Part shown: piece by piece, positions 1 through 9,400 of the stretch
Position numbering within the stretch: the first letter of the stretch is position 1
Layout of the letters: every line of letters starts with the position of its first letter
Origin: Caldilineaceae bacterium
Lineage (GTDB): Bacteria > Chloroflexota > Anaerolineae > Caldilineales > Caldilineaceae
Length of the DNA stretch: 64,000 nt
Direction: 5' to 3'
Assembly: GCA_958295845.1 (NCBI GenBank)
Contig: OY282376.1
Location: forward strand, 571,022-635,021
The notes under the pieces: generated by a model
The model's database searches: none
The model's input: only the letters and a program-made list of their open reading frames with translations
What the model was told of the DNA's origin: nothing
Position numbers and translations under genes: made by a program

Positions 1-8
1 TTCGAATA

Positions 9-941
9 ATGAACGACGTGTCTGATTCAGGGGGTCTGGCGGTCGATGTACTCTGCCTGGGCATCGCCTGCTACGACCTGATCTTCTCGGTGGACCGGCA
101 CATCGGCGCCGATGAAAAGATCAAGGCGACCGGCTTGACCTCCTGCGGCGGAGGCATCGCCGCAAATGCATCGATGACCGTCGCACGCCTCGGTTGCTCC
201 GTGGCCTTCGCCGGCTATCTGGGCCGCGATATGTACGGCGACAGACATCTCGATGAACTCAACGCCGCCGGCGTCAACACCGACCTTGTCGTACGCGGCG
301 AGTGGCCGACATCCCTCTCCGCCATTCTCGTCAAGCCGGACGGCTCACGATCGCTCGTCAACTACGGCCTTGGCAGAGAAATGCCGGATGGGGAGGAGCT
401 CCTTATCGAAGACTGCCGGCCGCGTGCGGTTCTGGTGGATGGACATTACCTCAAGGCAGCCGCACCCCTGGTCGCCAGCGCCAGCGCCGCCGGCATCCCC
501 ACCGTGTTGGATGGCGACACGCTCCACCAAGGCTCGGAAACGCTGATGGAAATGGTGGAATTTCTGGTGGTATCAGAGCACTTTGCCCGCCAATTCAGCC
601 GCCAGGACGATGTGGAAGAAGCCCTGACGCAGCTGAGCCGCTGCGCGCCCTCGACAATCGTTACCCTCGGCGAACGGGGACTGCGCTGGCGCAACCGTGC
701 AGACAGCCGCTTTGGCCCCAGCACGGGCAGCTACCCGGCCTTTGACATCACAGCAGAGGACACCACCGGCGCCGGCGATGCCTTCCACGGCGCCTTCGCC
801 GCCGGCCTTTCACGCGGGATGGCGTGGGAAGAAATACTGCGTTTCGCTTCAGCGGTCGGCGCGCTCTGTTGCACCAGGAAGGGCGCCCGCCTCGGCATTC
901 CAACCGGATCAGAGGTGGCCGCATTTCTAGCTCGAAATTGA
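9..941 (+). CDS. PfkB-family carbohydrate kinase
   Basis: This 310-residue protein is a ribokinase/PfkB-type sugar kinase that should phosphorylate a sugar or nucleoside with ATP in the cytoplasm. The N-terminal half has the family's Gly-rich substrate region (CGGGIAANAS near residue 46). The C-terminal signature DTTGAGDAF lies at about residues 251-259, with the catalytic base Asp257. The length is normal for the family. The ATG at 9 is almost at the window edge, so the ribosome binding site cannot be judged and a slightly longer N-terminus is possible. The substrate cannot be read from the sequence, because family members range from ribokinase to KDG kinase and adenosine kinase. The next gene is 360 bp away, so it gives no operon clue. 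Confidence 0.88.
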   Translation: MNDVSDSGGLAVDVLCLGIACYDLIFSVDRHIGADEKIKATGLTSCGGGIAANASMTVARLGCSVAFAGYLGRDMYGDRHLDELNAAGVNTDLVVRGEWPTSLSAILVKPDGSRSLVNYGLGREMPDGEELLIEDCRPRAVLVDGHYLKAAAPLVASASAAGIPTVLDGDTLHQGSETLMEMVEFLVVSEHFARQFSRQDDVEEALTQLSRCAPSTIVTLGERGLRWRNRADSRFGPSTGSYPAFDITAEDTTGAGDAFHGAFAAGLSRGMAWEEILRFASAVGALCCTRKGARLGIPTGSEVAAFLARN

Positions 942-1302
942 CCGGCGCCCGGGGTGAACAGCATGTGACAACTGACCAAAATCGGTTGCTGCCCATCTGC
1001 TCTGCCCAACAGTTCGCATTGCCCGTTTCCCGCCAATTTTTGCGCTTGTGAACGATTTAATTTTCTTGTATTGTATGGTATGTTAGTAGTAGAGTATGGT
1101 AGTATTTGAATGAGGTATCGCCGACCAATGGCGGCGGCGGTGAAAGGGGACGGTTCGACAGCCGTCCATTTTATTCGTACTGTTCCTCGTCAAGGACCCG
1201 ACAGCGGGAAGGCGGGACAAGTCAAGCTCGACGCTCAGCCGTCGAACAGCGAAATAGAACGTTGAACTATCCCATCCATCGTGGATTTTGGGAGGACGGA
1301 CA
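942..1302. other. intergenic spacer, 361 bp
   Basis: No convincing gene is present; the 66-codon frame at 1106-1306 has no recognisable content. The spacer includes an AT-rich stretch at about 1050-1115, rich in TATGGTA-like words, that contains the promoter candidate listed separately. Confidence 0.6.
1046..1074 (+). promoter_or_regulatory. possible sigma-70-type promoter upstream of the PhyH gene
   Basis: TTGTGA at 1046-1051 and TATTGT at 1069-1074 are separated by 17 bp, with four of six consensus matches each, inside an AT-rich stretch of an otherwise GC-rich region. It would give a leader of about 220 nt before the PhyH gene. This is a sequence match only. Confidence 0.3.
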
Positions 1303-2169
1303 ATGACAGTAACGGCACCAGAGCGGCAGTTCGACGACGGCCTTACAGACGAATTCCCGCCGGATCTATATAAAGCGACAGGCGTCGTAACAGGGGTCGA
1401 TAGCTTTGACGCTGTGACCGGCGCCCACGTGGCCCAATTTCACCAGCAGGGCTATCTGATTGTAGATAACGCCTTCACGCCCCAGGAAGTGCAGACAGCG
1501 CTGGACGGGATGTACCATCTCCTGTCGGGCGCAGTTGAGGACTTCAATGGCGTTCAGTACGAGCGGGCTTCGGCCGGTGTGGCGGTTGAGGAACTGTCAC
1601 CCGAAGAAAAGCAGGACTATGTGCGCAAATTCATGAGCTTCGTCGACTACGACGAGCGCCTCAACGAGCTCGCGCATCACCCGCTGCTGCTGGCCCTGGT
1701 TGAACGCCTTATCGGCGATGCGCCGGTCCTCTTCCAAAGCATGGCGCTGCTCAAGCCACCCCGCTTGGGCCGTGACAAGCCCTGGCACCAGGATCACGCC
1801 TATTTCCATTTCGAACTTGACGCCAAAGTCGTGGGCTGCTGGATCGCCTTGGACCATGCCACAATCGAGAACGGCTGCATGGTCATCGCCCCGGGCAGCC
1901 ATCTGCAAGGCCCCGTCGTACATTTTCGAAGGCGGGACTGGCAGATCTGTGACACCGACGTGGACAACAGCGGCGCGGTGGCCGTACCGCTGAAACCCGG
2001 CGGCCTCTTGATCTTTCAGAGCTTGCTGCACCACGGGACGCCGCCCAACAGTACCGGGTTGCGCCGAAGGGCGCTTCAGTTCCACTACCGGCCGCAGAGC
2101 GCACCCCTCACCACCCAAGAGGAAAGACTGGCAATTTTCGGCGGTGAGGGATTAGGGGCAGAGTGTTGA
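1303..2169 (+). CDS. phytanoyl-CoA dioxygenase (PhyH) family protein
   Basis: A 288-residue Fe(II)/2-oxoglutarate oxygenase of the PhyH family, whose members hydroxylate diverse small molecules. The double-stranded beta-helix signature is visible: the HxD iron ligands are His162 and Asp164 in WHQDHAYF, the distal His is at 243-244 in LLHHGTPPN, and a C-terminal Arg that could bind 2-oxoglutarate follows (GLRRRALQFHYR). I chose the ATG at 1303 because GGAGG lies at 1291-1295, seven bases upstream; a longer frame from TTG at 1288 would contain that site. It stands alone, with the selC gene on the opposite strand 12 bp after it. The substrate is unknown. It is one of four PhyH genes in the window. 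Confidence 0.9.
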   Translation: MTVTAPERQFDDGLTDEFPPDLYKATGVVTGVDSFDAVTGAHVAQFHQQGYLIVDNAFTPQEVQTALDGMYHLLSGAVEDFNGVQYERASAGVAVEELSPEEKQDYVRKFMSFVDYDERLNELAHHPLLLALVERLIGDAPVLFQSMALLKPPRLGRDKPWHQDHAYFHFELDAKVVGCWIALDHATIENGCMVIAPGSHLQGPVVHFRRRDWQICDTDVDNSGAVAVPLKPGGLLIFQSLLHHGTPPNSTGLRRRALQFHYRPQSAPLTTQEERLAIFGGEGLGAEC

Positions 2170-2179
2170 GGAAAGTAAG

Positions 2180-2277
<98 letters not shown>

Positions 2278-2561
2278 GTTGGTTATTGTATAGGTTGAAC
2301 TGCGCGCGGTCAAGTGAAGCGGCCGCGTTCAATATCAGAGTTCCACACGTTGGGCACGCAAGTCTGTTCTCCCCGAATCAGCTTGCCATAAGGATAGCAT
2401 TCGATCCAGAACGGGTTCTGGTCTCTGGTCACTCTACCCGACTCGAAAATGCGTCGTGACCGCAGGCCGACTTTTGGCGACCTACTTATCGCCAGGATTT
2501 ATCTATAATCTTATATCTGACATCCAACACCCAACGCTGAATGCGGTCTGGATAGAATAGA

Positions 2562-3878
2562 ATGCACCTGGCTTGCCCCGAATGCGGCGCACCGGTAGAG
2601 GTTTCTCCGTCGTTCGCGAAATGCCCTGCCTGTAACGCGAATGTCGCTTCACACTATACGCCCGCTGAAATGACGCGGACCATATACCATCGCGCCCTCG
2701 AACATTACTCGATGGGCAATGATGTGGCCGCGCTGGAGGGTATCGATCAGGGCATCTCTCTCTTGGAGGCGCCCGAGTTGCACCTCCTGGCGGCTCTCAT
2801 CTATCGCAAACGCGGCGAATTCAAAGAAATGCGGGAGCACGTGGCTGCCATCCCCGCCGATGACATCCTGCGCAGCGAAGGCGAGTGGCTGCTGCGCTCC
2901 CACCAGGAGCAGCTCCAACTGGGACGGCGCGAAGAGGCCCGCAAACGCGGCCGCGCCAAAGGCACCCAGCTCGCGGTGGGCAAAGCCAGCCGCCAGTTCA
3001 GCACCGAGTATTACCCGGCCCCACTCGACAAGAAACAGGTCGCGACCAAGGCCGTCGACAAAATACGCCGCAACCGTCTTCCCTGGGCAATTCCTATCGC
3101 TCTTGTGTTACTGGTCGTTATCTTCTTCTTGCGCGGCACGGGTGATACCCTCCAGGCGGCGCTGCGGCAGCTGCGCACGATTCCGGACGGACTCACCTCC
3201 ATCTACGCCTCCTTTACCAGCGGCGAGCCGGCTGCCGTGTCCGCCACAGACGAAGAACCCGCCACCGGCTCCCAGGTCAGCACCAACGGCCAGATCAACA
3301 CCGCCGCCATCGAAGAGGCGCCGACGCCCGTGCAGGCGTCTGCCGCGCCCCCGACCCCCGAAACGTTGCCCACGTCGGCGCCGACCCAATCTGTGCCAAC
3401 CCCCGCACCGACAGAAAGCCCGTCTCCTGACGTGGCCGCGACAATTATCGCTGCAGCACGCGTGCAATCCTTCGATCTGACCGCCTTCCTCCATGAACAA
3501 GACCGTGCCGACCTGGCCGCCCTCGGGATTCAGGCTACGTGGGCCGCGGAAGCGCCCCCCGGCGAGCTGATTCTCCAGGGTACCGTAACGATGACCTCTG
3601 TTCAGACCGAGCTGTTGGAGTTGGCGGCGGCAATCGAAGGGGTTACGTCAATCGACGGTAGCGGGCTGGAGGTGGTCCTGCCCGCGACGTACACTGTCCG
3701 CGCAGGCGAAAATCTGCGTCACATCGCTCTTCGTCTGTACGGAGACCAGGACCGCTGGACAGAAATCTACGAAGCCAACCAGGATCTGGTAGGAGACGAT
3801 CCCAATAACCTCTGGGTCGGCCTTTCGCTGACGATTCCTCAGGAGGAGAATTCCCAGGAGGAACAGGTCCAGCAATGA
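2562..3878 (+). CDS. membrane protein with zinc ribbon, TM segment and C-terminal LysM domain
   Basis: A 438-residue protein with a clear modular layout. An N-terminal zinc ribbon has Cys5, Cys8, Cys21 and Cys24. A helical, TPR-like stretch spans about 35-125, followed by a basic linker. One transmembrane helix lies at about 173-191. A Pro/Thr/Ala-rich extracytoplasmic linker spans about 230-300, then a BON-like segment (about 305-372), and a LysM module occupies about 376-425 (YTVRAGENLRHIA to LWVGLSLTIP). LysM modules bind peptidoglycan or other GlcNAc polymers, so the outer part probably contacts the cell wall while the ribbon and repeats sit in the cytoplasm. The Pro/Thr linker is typical of Chloroflexota exported proteins. 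Its role is unknown. Confidence 0.75.
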   Translation: MHLACPECGAPVEVSPSFAKCPACNANVASHYTPAEMTRTIYHRALEHYSMGNDVAALEGIDQGISLLEAPELHLLAALIYRKRGEFKEMREHVAAIPADDILRSEGEWLLRSHQEQLQLGRREEARKRGRAKGTQLAVGKASRQFSTEYYPAPLDKKQVATKAVDKIRRNRLPWAIPIALVLLVVIFFLRGTGDTLQAALRQLRTIPDGLTSIYASFTSGEPAAVSATDEEPATGSQVSTNGQINTAAIEEAPTPVQASAAPPTPETLPTSAPTQSVPTPAPTESPSPDVAATIIAAARVQSFDLTAFLHEQDRADLAALGIQATWAAEAPPGELILQGTVTMTSVQTELLELAAAIEGVTSIDGSGLEVVLPATYTVRAGENLRHIALRLYGDQDRWTEIYEANQDLVGDDPNNLWVGLSLTIPQEENSQEEQVQQ

Positions 3879-3903
3879 GTCGCGTTCCCTCGCGACCCTG
3901 GCG

Positions 3904-3972
3904 CCCCGCATCGGCCCCAAACTGCACTGTTCCCATAGTCTGCTTCCCATAATCTGCCTCCCATAATCCACC
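3904..3972. repeat. 14-bp-phased short tandem repeat (cccataatctgc type)
   Basis: Three imperfect copies of cccata(a/g)tctgcyt follow each other at a 14-bp step in the 151-bp spacer between the LysM protein and the MFS gene. The step is twice seven, matching the heptamer phasing of other spacers in the window. Confidence 0.65.
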
Positions 3973-4029
3973 GCTGTTCAAACACTGGACGCGCTGCTAT
4001 CGACGCATCCACCCGCGGCGAGAGAACGC

Positions 4030-5265
4030 ATGAAATCCAGCACAATCGACAGACGGCTGCTGACAATTCTACTGGTCGTCTTTGTACAGATGCTGGGCGC
4101 GTCTCTGATATTCCCCGTCCTGCCGCTGTATGCCCAGCGCGAGTTCCATCTGTCGGCGGAGCTGATCACGATCCTCGCCTCCTCTTTCTTCGCCGCCCAA
4201 TTCCTCTCCGGCCCATATGTCGGCCGCCTGTCCGACAATTACGGACGCATTCCGGTTCTGATTGTCAGCCAGATCGGTACCGTCATCAGCTTTGTGATGC
4301 TGGCCTTTGCGCCGAGTGTTGGCTGGCTCTTCTTTGCCCGCATCCTCGACGGGATCACCGGCGGCAATATCATCGTAGCCCAGGCCTACATTACCGACAT
4401 CACGCCGCGCGAAAAGCGCACCGAGAGCCTCGGTTACATCTTCGCCGCTTTCGGCCTTGGTTTCATCTTCGGCCCCGCCCTGGGCGGGTTCCTCGCCGCG
4501 GCCTACGGCCCCACAGTGCCATTCCTGGTCGCCGCGGTTGCCGCAGCAGCCGTCGTCCTGCTCACCTGGTACGCGCTGGACGAAACCCTCTCGGCAGAGG
4601 AAAGGCGCATGGCCCGCACTCGCCGCGCCGGCAGCCTCACCGTCGGCAGCCTGCTGGGCGGCGCCCCCTGGGCCCTGCCACTGACTCTGATTCTCCTGAT
4701 CGGCTTTCTGGGTCAGTTTGCGCTGGGACTACTTCAGTCTACCTTTGCGCTCTTCGGAGAAGCGGTACTCTTCCAGGGCGAAAGCCGCGAGGTCACCGAT
4801 GTCGGCATCGGCCTCTTGCTCTCCGTCGTGGGGTTCTCCCAGCTCTTTACACAGACCTACCTGCTGCGAAGGCTGGCGCGGCGCTTCGACGAAGGCCAGC
4901 TTGTCGTGTTGGGCAGCGCCCTGCGCACGATCGGCATGCTCATTTACGCGAGCGTTACATCGCCGTGGCTTGGTGCATTCGGCTCACTCTTCTTTGCCGT
5001 CGGCTTCGGGATCGCCAGCCCACCCCTGCAGTCGATGTCCACCGCGCTTGTGGCTGACCAGGACCGCGGCAGCGTACTCGGCTGGTTCCAATCAAGCACC
5101 AATCTGTCCACCATCATCAGCACGGCCATCGCCGGCGTCATCTTTGCCCGCGGGCCGACCGTGCCGTACTGGATCGGCGCGGCCACCTCCGCTTTGGTGG
5201 TGCTGGCAATGATCGGTATGATGCGGTGGATGCCGACCAAGTCCGTCCCCGTGTCGGAGTCGTAA
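4030..5265 (+). CDS. major facilitator superfamily transporter (DHA1/TetA-like)
   Basis: A 411-residue membrane protein with about 12 hydrophobic segments in two six-helix halves, typical of MFS proton antiporters. The loop 2-3 signature appears as GRLSDNYGR at about 65-73, and FGLGFIFGPALGG near 140-152 resembles motif C of drug/H+ antiporters. This points to efflux of a drug or metabolite, or to sugar-acid transport. The UxaA-like gene starts 42 bp downstream on the same strand, so the two may be co-transcribed and the transporter may serve that pathway. The ribosome binding site is weak (gagaga). The substrate cannot be inferred. Confidence 0.85.
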   Translation: MKSSTIDRRLLTILLVVFVQMLGASLIFPVLPLYAQREFHLSAELITILASSFFAAQFLSGPYVGRLSDNYGRIPVLIVSQIGTVISFVMLAFAPSVGWLFFARILDGITGGNIIVAQAYITDITPREKRTESLGYIFAAFGLGFIFGPALGGFLAAAYGPTVPFLVAAVAAAAVVLLTWYALDETLSAEERRMARTRRAGSLTVGSLLGGAPWALPLTLILLIGFLGQFALGLLQSTFALFGEAVLFQGESREVTDVGIGLLLSVVGFSQLFTQTYLLRRLARRFDEGQLVVLGSALRTIGMLIYASVTSPWLGAFGSLFFAVGFGIASPPLQSMSTALVADQDRGSVLGWFQSSTNLSTIISTAIAGVIFARGPTVPYWIGAATSALVVLAMIGMMRWMPTKSVPVSES

Positions 5266-5307
5266 AGCGTTTCGTCTGCAATGCAGGTCGCGAATCGGAG
5301 GACCCTG

Positions 5308-8097
5308 ATGGTACACAAAGACAGGCCTCACCCCGTAACCCAGACCGGCCTTGACAATCCAGTTCCACTTGACGCTGTCGCCCGCCTGCCGCTGGACGGC
5401 GACAACGTCGCCATCGCAACCCGCCGCCTGGAAGCAGGGCTGACCATCGAGCATGACGGCGCCCAGTTCACGCTCAACACAACCATTCTCGTTGGCCACC
5501 GTTTCGCCATCGAACCGGTCGCAGACGGCGAGCCTGTGCTCTCCTGGGGTCTTCCTTTCGGCATGGCCACGCGCCCCATCGCGCCGGGCGAGTACGTATG
5601 CAACGCCGGCATGATCGAGGCGCTCGGCCAGCGCGCCCTCGATTTCACCATCCCGCAGCAATCGAATTTCCAGGACCGGATCGTCCCCTACGAAGTCGAC
5701 GAAACGGCATTTCGTCCCGGCCGGCAGGTGGAACAGTATGAAAAGAAGCGCACCTTTCTGGGTTTCCGACGCGACGGCGGGCGCGGTGTCGGCACACGCA
5801 ACACGATCGTCATCCTGGGCACGACCTCCAGCACCGCCGCCTTTGCCAGAAGCGCGGCGCAGGCGTTGCAGCCCGCCGCTGCCGACTTCCCCGGCTTCGA
5901 CGGCATCGTCGCTATCGCCCACACCGAGGGCAGCGGCTATGAACGGCTCAACAACCGTGAGTTTGTCCTGCGCACCCTTGCCGGACTGATCGTGCATCCC
6001 AATGTCGGCGCAGTTCTGGCCGTGGACGCACTCGAAACACACCCGGCCGCAGACCATGCCATCAGCAACGCCGAGCTGGAAGCCTACCTGCGCGCCCACG
6101 ACTATCCCCTGGCGCGGGTGGAGCATCGCTTCTTCACGCTGTCCGGGGACTGGGAAGCCGACCAGGCGGAAGCGTCGGCAACCGTAGAACGCTGGCTGCC
6201 TGAGATCGCGACCCTGGCGCGAACACCTGAGTCGCTGGCCCACCTCAACATCGCCCTCCAGTGCGGCGGCTCGGACGCCTTTTCCGGCCTCTCCGGCAAT
6301 CCCCTGGCCTCCGCCGTTGCCAAAGAAGTAATCCGCTACGGTGGACGCGCCAACCTGGCCGAGACCGATGAGCTGATCGGCGCCGAAGCCTATCTCCTGC
6401 AGAACACGCGCGATCTGCCCACCGCCAAGGCCTTCCTCGACTATGTTGCCCAGTTCAAGGAACGGCTGGCCTGGCACGGCCAGACCGCTGAGGGCAATCC
6501 CACCGGCGGCAACAAGCTGCGCGGGCTCTACAACATCGCCCTCAAATCGATCGGCGCCGCAATCAAACGCCATCCCGACGTGCGACTGGATTGGGTTGTC
6601 GACTACGGGGAACGCATGGTGAAGTCCGCGGACGGCTCGGCCCAGCGCAGGACCGCTGCCGACCCTGCCCCCGGCTTCTACTTCATGAACACGCCGGGCA
6701 ACGACCTGGAAAGCATCGCCGGTCAGGTGGCCGGCGGCTCGAATCTCATCATCTTCGTCACCGGCAACGGTTCAATCACGAACTTCCCATTCGTGCCGAC
6801 GATCAAAGTGATGACAACGACGCAGCGCTTTGAGCTTCTGTCTAAGGAGATGGACGTGAACGCCGGCGCCTACCTGGACGGCACGACGATGGACCAGCTG
6901 TGCGAGGAAAGCCTTAATCTGCTGGTGGAGATCGCTTCCGGCCAGCGCAGCAAGGGCGAGCTGGCCGGTCACTCGCAAATCTCAATCTGGCGCAACTGGC
7001 AGCAGCAGGACCACAGCCAGCTGCAATCGATCCTGGCGCGCCCGCAACCGGACGGGAGCCCGCTCCCGATCAGAACGCAACCCGGCGAGATCGAGGAAAC
7101 TGTCCTGCCCCAGCCGCCCGCGGCCCGCGTCGGCCTCATTCTGCCCACCAGTCTCTGCTCCAGCCAGATCGCCGGCATGGCAGCGCAGCGCCTCAACCGG
7201 ACGGCCTCAGAGCCGAACGCCGGCGGTCCGGGCGAAGCCGGGACGTCTCCCCTGTTTACCGCCTTGCCCCACACCGAGGGCTGCGGCGTCGCCTTCGCCT
7301 CAACCCAGGAGATCTACGCCAGCACCATGATCGGTTACGCCACCCATCCCCTGGTCGGCGCCTGCCTCTTCCTGGAGCACGGCTGCGAAAAGGCCCACAA
7401 CGACTACATCCATTCACTGCTGCGCGACGGCGGACTTGCGGAGGATGATTTCGGCTGGGCCAGCGTACAGTTGGACGGCGGCATCGCCAGCGTCCTCGAC
7501 AAAATCGACGGCTACTTCGCCGAGCAGGCGTCCGCGCTGCGCCGGCAGAACGGACACGACCGCAAGCTGTCCCTGGCGCTGCTCAGCGACGGGGCTACCC
7601 CCGCACCTGTTGCCGGCACACTCGCACGCATTGCCCGTCTGGTTGTAGCCGGCGGCGGCACCGTCGTCACACCGCTATCCGGCGGTCTGTTCGAGACGCC
7701 CGCCTTCCGCGCCGCCCTGGGGATTGACGCTGGCGATCTGCAGCCTACCCTCGCCTACGGCCAGGCCGCGCAGGCAGCCGGTTTCCACCTCATGGAAATG
7801 CCCACCCCCCATTGGAGCGAGACGCTGACCGGTCTCGGCGCCAGCGGCGCGCAGCTGATCATCGCCAACTCCGACAGGTTGAGAGCCGGGCATCCGCTCG
7901 TGCCCATCTTGCAGCTTGCCGGCGAGGACGCACCCACCGCGCCGGACCTGCGCCTGCGCGGCGACCCGGGCGCATGGCCGCAGCAGATCCTGGATCTGGC
8001 AGCGAAAACGCTGGCGGGCAGCTACCAGCCGCAAAGCGCCGCCCATAATCTCGTCGACTTTCAACTCACCCGCGGCCTGCTGGGAATTTCAACGTAA
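5308..8097 (+). CDS. double-length UxaA (altronate/galactarate dehydratase) family protein
   Basis: A 929-residue member of the altronate/D-galactarate dehydratase family, whose usual length is about 500. ATG 5308 is chosen because GGAGG at 5297-5301 lies six bases upstream. Residues 15-105 form an N-terminal SAF domain. Residues of about 140-600 match a full UxaA catalytic part, including QCGGSDAFSGL, GNPLASAV and GQVAGGSNLIIF. Residues of about 610-929 look like a second copy of the catalytic fold, with HTEGCGV, HPLVGACLF and EHGCEKAHN. The active-site-type motif reads HTEGSG in copy one (Ser209) and HTEGCG in copy two (Cys659). Predicted role: dehydration of a sugar acid to a 2-keto-3-deoxy acid. 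The substrate is open. Confidence 0.85.
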   Translation: MVHKDRPHPVTQTGLDNPVPLDAVARLPLDGDNVAIATRRLEAGLTIEHDGAQFTLNTTILVGHRFAIEPVADGEPVLSWGLPFGMATRPIAPGEYVCNAGMIEALGQRALDFTIPQQSNFQDRIVPYEVDETAFRPGRQVEQYEKKRTFLGFRRDGGRGVGTRNTIVILGTTSSTAAFARSAAQALQPAAADFPGFDGIVAIAHTEGSGYERLNNREFVLRTLAGLIVHPNVGAVLAVDALETHPAADHAISNAELEAYLRAHDYPLARVEHRFFTLSGDWEADQAEASATVERWLPEIATLARTPESLAHLNIALQCGGSDAFSGLSGNPLASAVAKEVIRYGGRANLAETDELIGAEAYLLQNTRDLPTAKAFLDYVAQFKERLAWHGQTAEGNPTGGNKLRGLYNIALKSIGAAIKRHPDVRLDWVVDYGERMVKSADGSAQRRTAADPAPGFYFMNTPGNDLESIAGQVAGGSNLIIFVTGNGSITNFPFVPTIKVMTTTQRFELLSKEMDVNAGAYLDGTTMDQLCEESLNLLVEIASGQRSKGELAGHSQISIWRNWQQQDHSQLQSILARPQPDGSPLPIRTQPGEIEETVLPQPPAARVGLILPTSLCSSQIAGMAAQRLNRTASEPNAGGPGEAGTSPLFTALPHTEGCGVAFASTQEIYASTMIGYATHPLVGACLFLEHGCEKAHNDYIHSLLRDGGLAEDDFGWASVQLDGGIASVLDKIDGYFAEQASALRRQNGHDRKLSLALLSDGATPAPVAGTLARIARLVVAGGGTVVTPLSGGLFETPAFRAALGIDAGDLQPTLAYGQAAQAAGFHLMEMPTPHWSETLTGLGASGAQLIIANSDRLRAGHPLVPILQLAGEDAPTAPDLRLRGDPGAWPQQILDLAAKTLAGSYQPQSAAHNLVDFQLTRGLLGIST

Positions 8098-8186
8098 CGA
8101 GCACCGGTACCCGATCGCTCGCTTTCAGTTGCCGCTAACCAGTACAGGTTATCGGGACGTCCGCCCGCCTCTGGCACCGCGCAGTA

Positions 8187-9326
8187 CTAGCGCGCCATCG
8201 CCGGGAAGTCCCCCGGCTCCACCAGCAAATCCACCGCGCCGGTCTCCATATCGATCAACCACAGAGAAGGCACCACCTCCGGCCCCCGCAGCGGAAACCG
8301 CCGCGTGATCAGATAGCGCCCGTCGGGACTCCAGACCGGCCGCCCGTGGTCGTAAGCGGCATCTGCTGTCAGCGCCGTCGCCTCCGTGCCGTCAGGCCGC
8401 ATCCGCCAGATCTGGCTGCCCCGCGTCGCGCCCGGGCCTTCCAACTCTTTGCGCTGAAACGCGATCCAGGCGCCGTCCGCCGAAGGCACGGCCGAACTGT
8501 CGTGGACAAGCGCCGGGCCCTCGCTCCCCACCCCGCTCAACTCGACCTGCTCGCCGCTCTCTACGTCGATCGCGAGCAGATGGGTCATCCATTCATCGCC
8601 GCTCTGCCTGAAATCGGTCGTGTACAGCCTGGCACGGGACCGGTCCCAAGAGCAAGTCTCTCCGGTGGCAGTCGGATAGAAGGCGGTCTGCCCGGCCTCG
8701 TCTGCCGGCCCCCCCGTTAGATTGATGACCGCCAGCTGCTGCTCCTCCGGTGAAACGAAGCAGAGCCACGCCCCATCCGCGGACCAGCGGCCATCGAGTC
8801 CAAGACGCTGGCTGTCGCTGAAGATCGGTGCAGTTTCGCCCGATTCCACATCCACAATCCAGATCCGCGGCGGGCTGAGCACGCCCGACGCGAACGCGTT
8901 GACCGAACGACGCGTGTAAGCCAAGAACTTGCCGTCAGCCGACCAGCTCGGTCCGCTGCACGAAGCGTCTTCGCAGGCCAACAGCGGCCTGTCCTCTCCG
9001 CTGGCCAGATCGATCAGCCGCAGATCGCTGAACCCCAGTTCACCCAGCGCCCCGTAAGCGACAAACCTGCCGTCGGGTGATGGCGCGAAATCCCACACAC
9101 TGACTTCAGTTGGGGTCAGGGGGCTGGGCGAGACGTCCGCGCTGGTGACCTCCTCCGCGAACGGCAACGAGTGCAGCTGCGCGCGTCCGACCTCATCGAC
9201 CGTCTTATAGAGCAGAAAGACGGCGCCGTCGTCCCCGGCAACCCGGCGGCTTTGTCCCCACAGGCCGAGGAGCAACAGCGTGCACAGGCTGAGGATCGAC
9301 AGTACGGTCAGATCAAAACGGCTCAT
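8187..9326 (-). CDS. TolB-like beta-propeller protein with N-terminal membrane anchor
   Basis: A 379-residue protein whose first 25 residues form a hydrophobic signal anchor. The remainder is a beta-propeller of PD40/TolB type, with at least five blades marked by SPDGRFVAY, SADGKFLAY, SADGAWLCF, SADGAWIAF and SPDGRYLIT. Such propellers usually bind proteins or ligands outside the membrane and have no enzyme activity of their own. The gene lies 74 bp downstream of the TIGR03943-like gene on the same strand and is probably the third gene of that operon. No function can be assigned beyond an extracytoplasmic binding or sensor protein. Confidence 0.75.
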   Translation of the reverse strand: MSRFDLTVLSILSLCTLLLLGLWGQSRRVAGDDGAVFLLYKTVDEVGRAQLHSLPFAEEVTSADVSPSPLTPTEVSVWDFAPSPDGRFVAYGALGELGFSDLRLIDLASGEDRPLLACEDASCSGPSWSADGKFLAYTRRSVNAFASGVLSPPRIWIVDVESGETAPIFSDSQRLGLDGRWSADGAWLCFVSPEEQQLAVINLTGGPADEAGQTAFYPTATGETCSWDRSRARLYTTDFRQSGDEWMTHLLAIDVESGEQVELSGVGSEGPALVHDSSAVPSADGAWIAFQRKELEGPGATRGSQIWRMRPDGTEATALTADAAYDHGRPVWSPDGRYLITRRFPLRGPEVVPSLWLIDMETGAVDLLVEPGDFPAMAR

Positions 9327-9400
9327 GAATTCAAGGGTTGGGGTCCAGTACGGGCCGCAGATACGCCTGGCCGCTGAACGAGGGCATCACGTAACAGGTG

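Noticed and set aside
1106..1306. 66-codon frame in the leader of the first PhyH gene
   Set aside because: Low-complexity Gly/Arg/Ser-rich translation with no RBS, overlapping the real start region of the PhyH gene.
5092..6573. 493-codon minus-strand open frame opposite the UxaA-like gene
   Set aside because: It is antisense to strongly conserved coding sequence, has no family resemblance and arises from high third-position GC. The same applies to 38823-40340, 46703-48190 and 14571-15692 on the minus strand.
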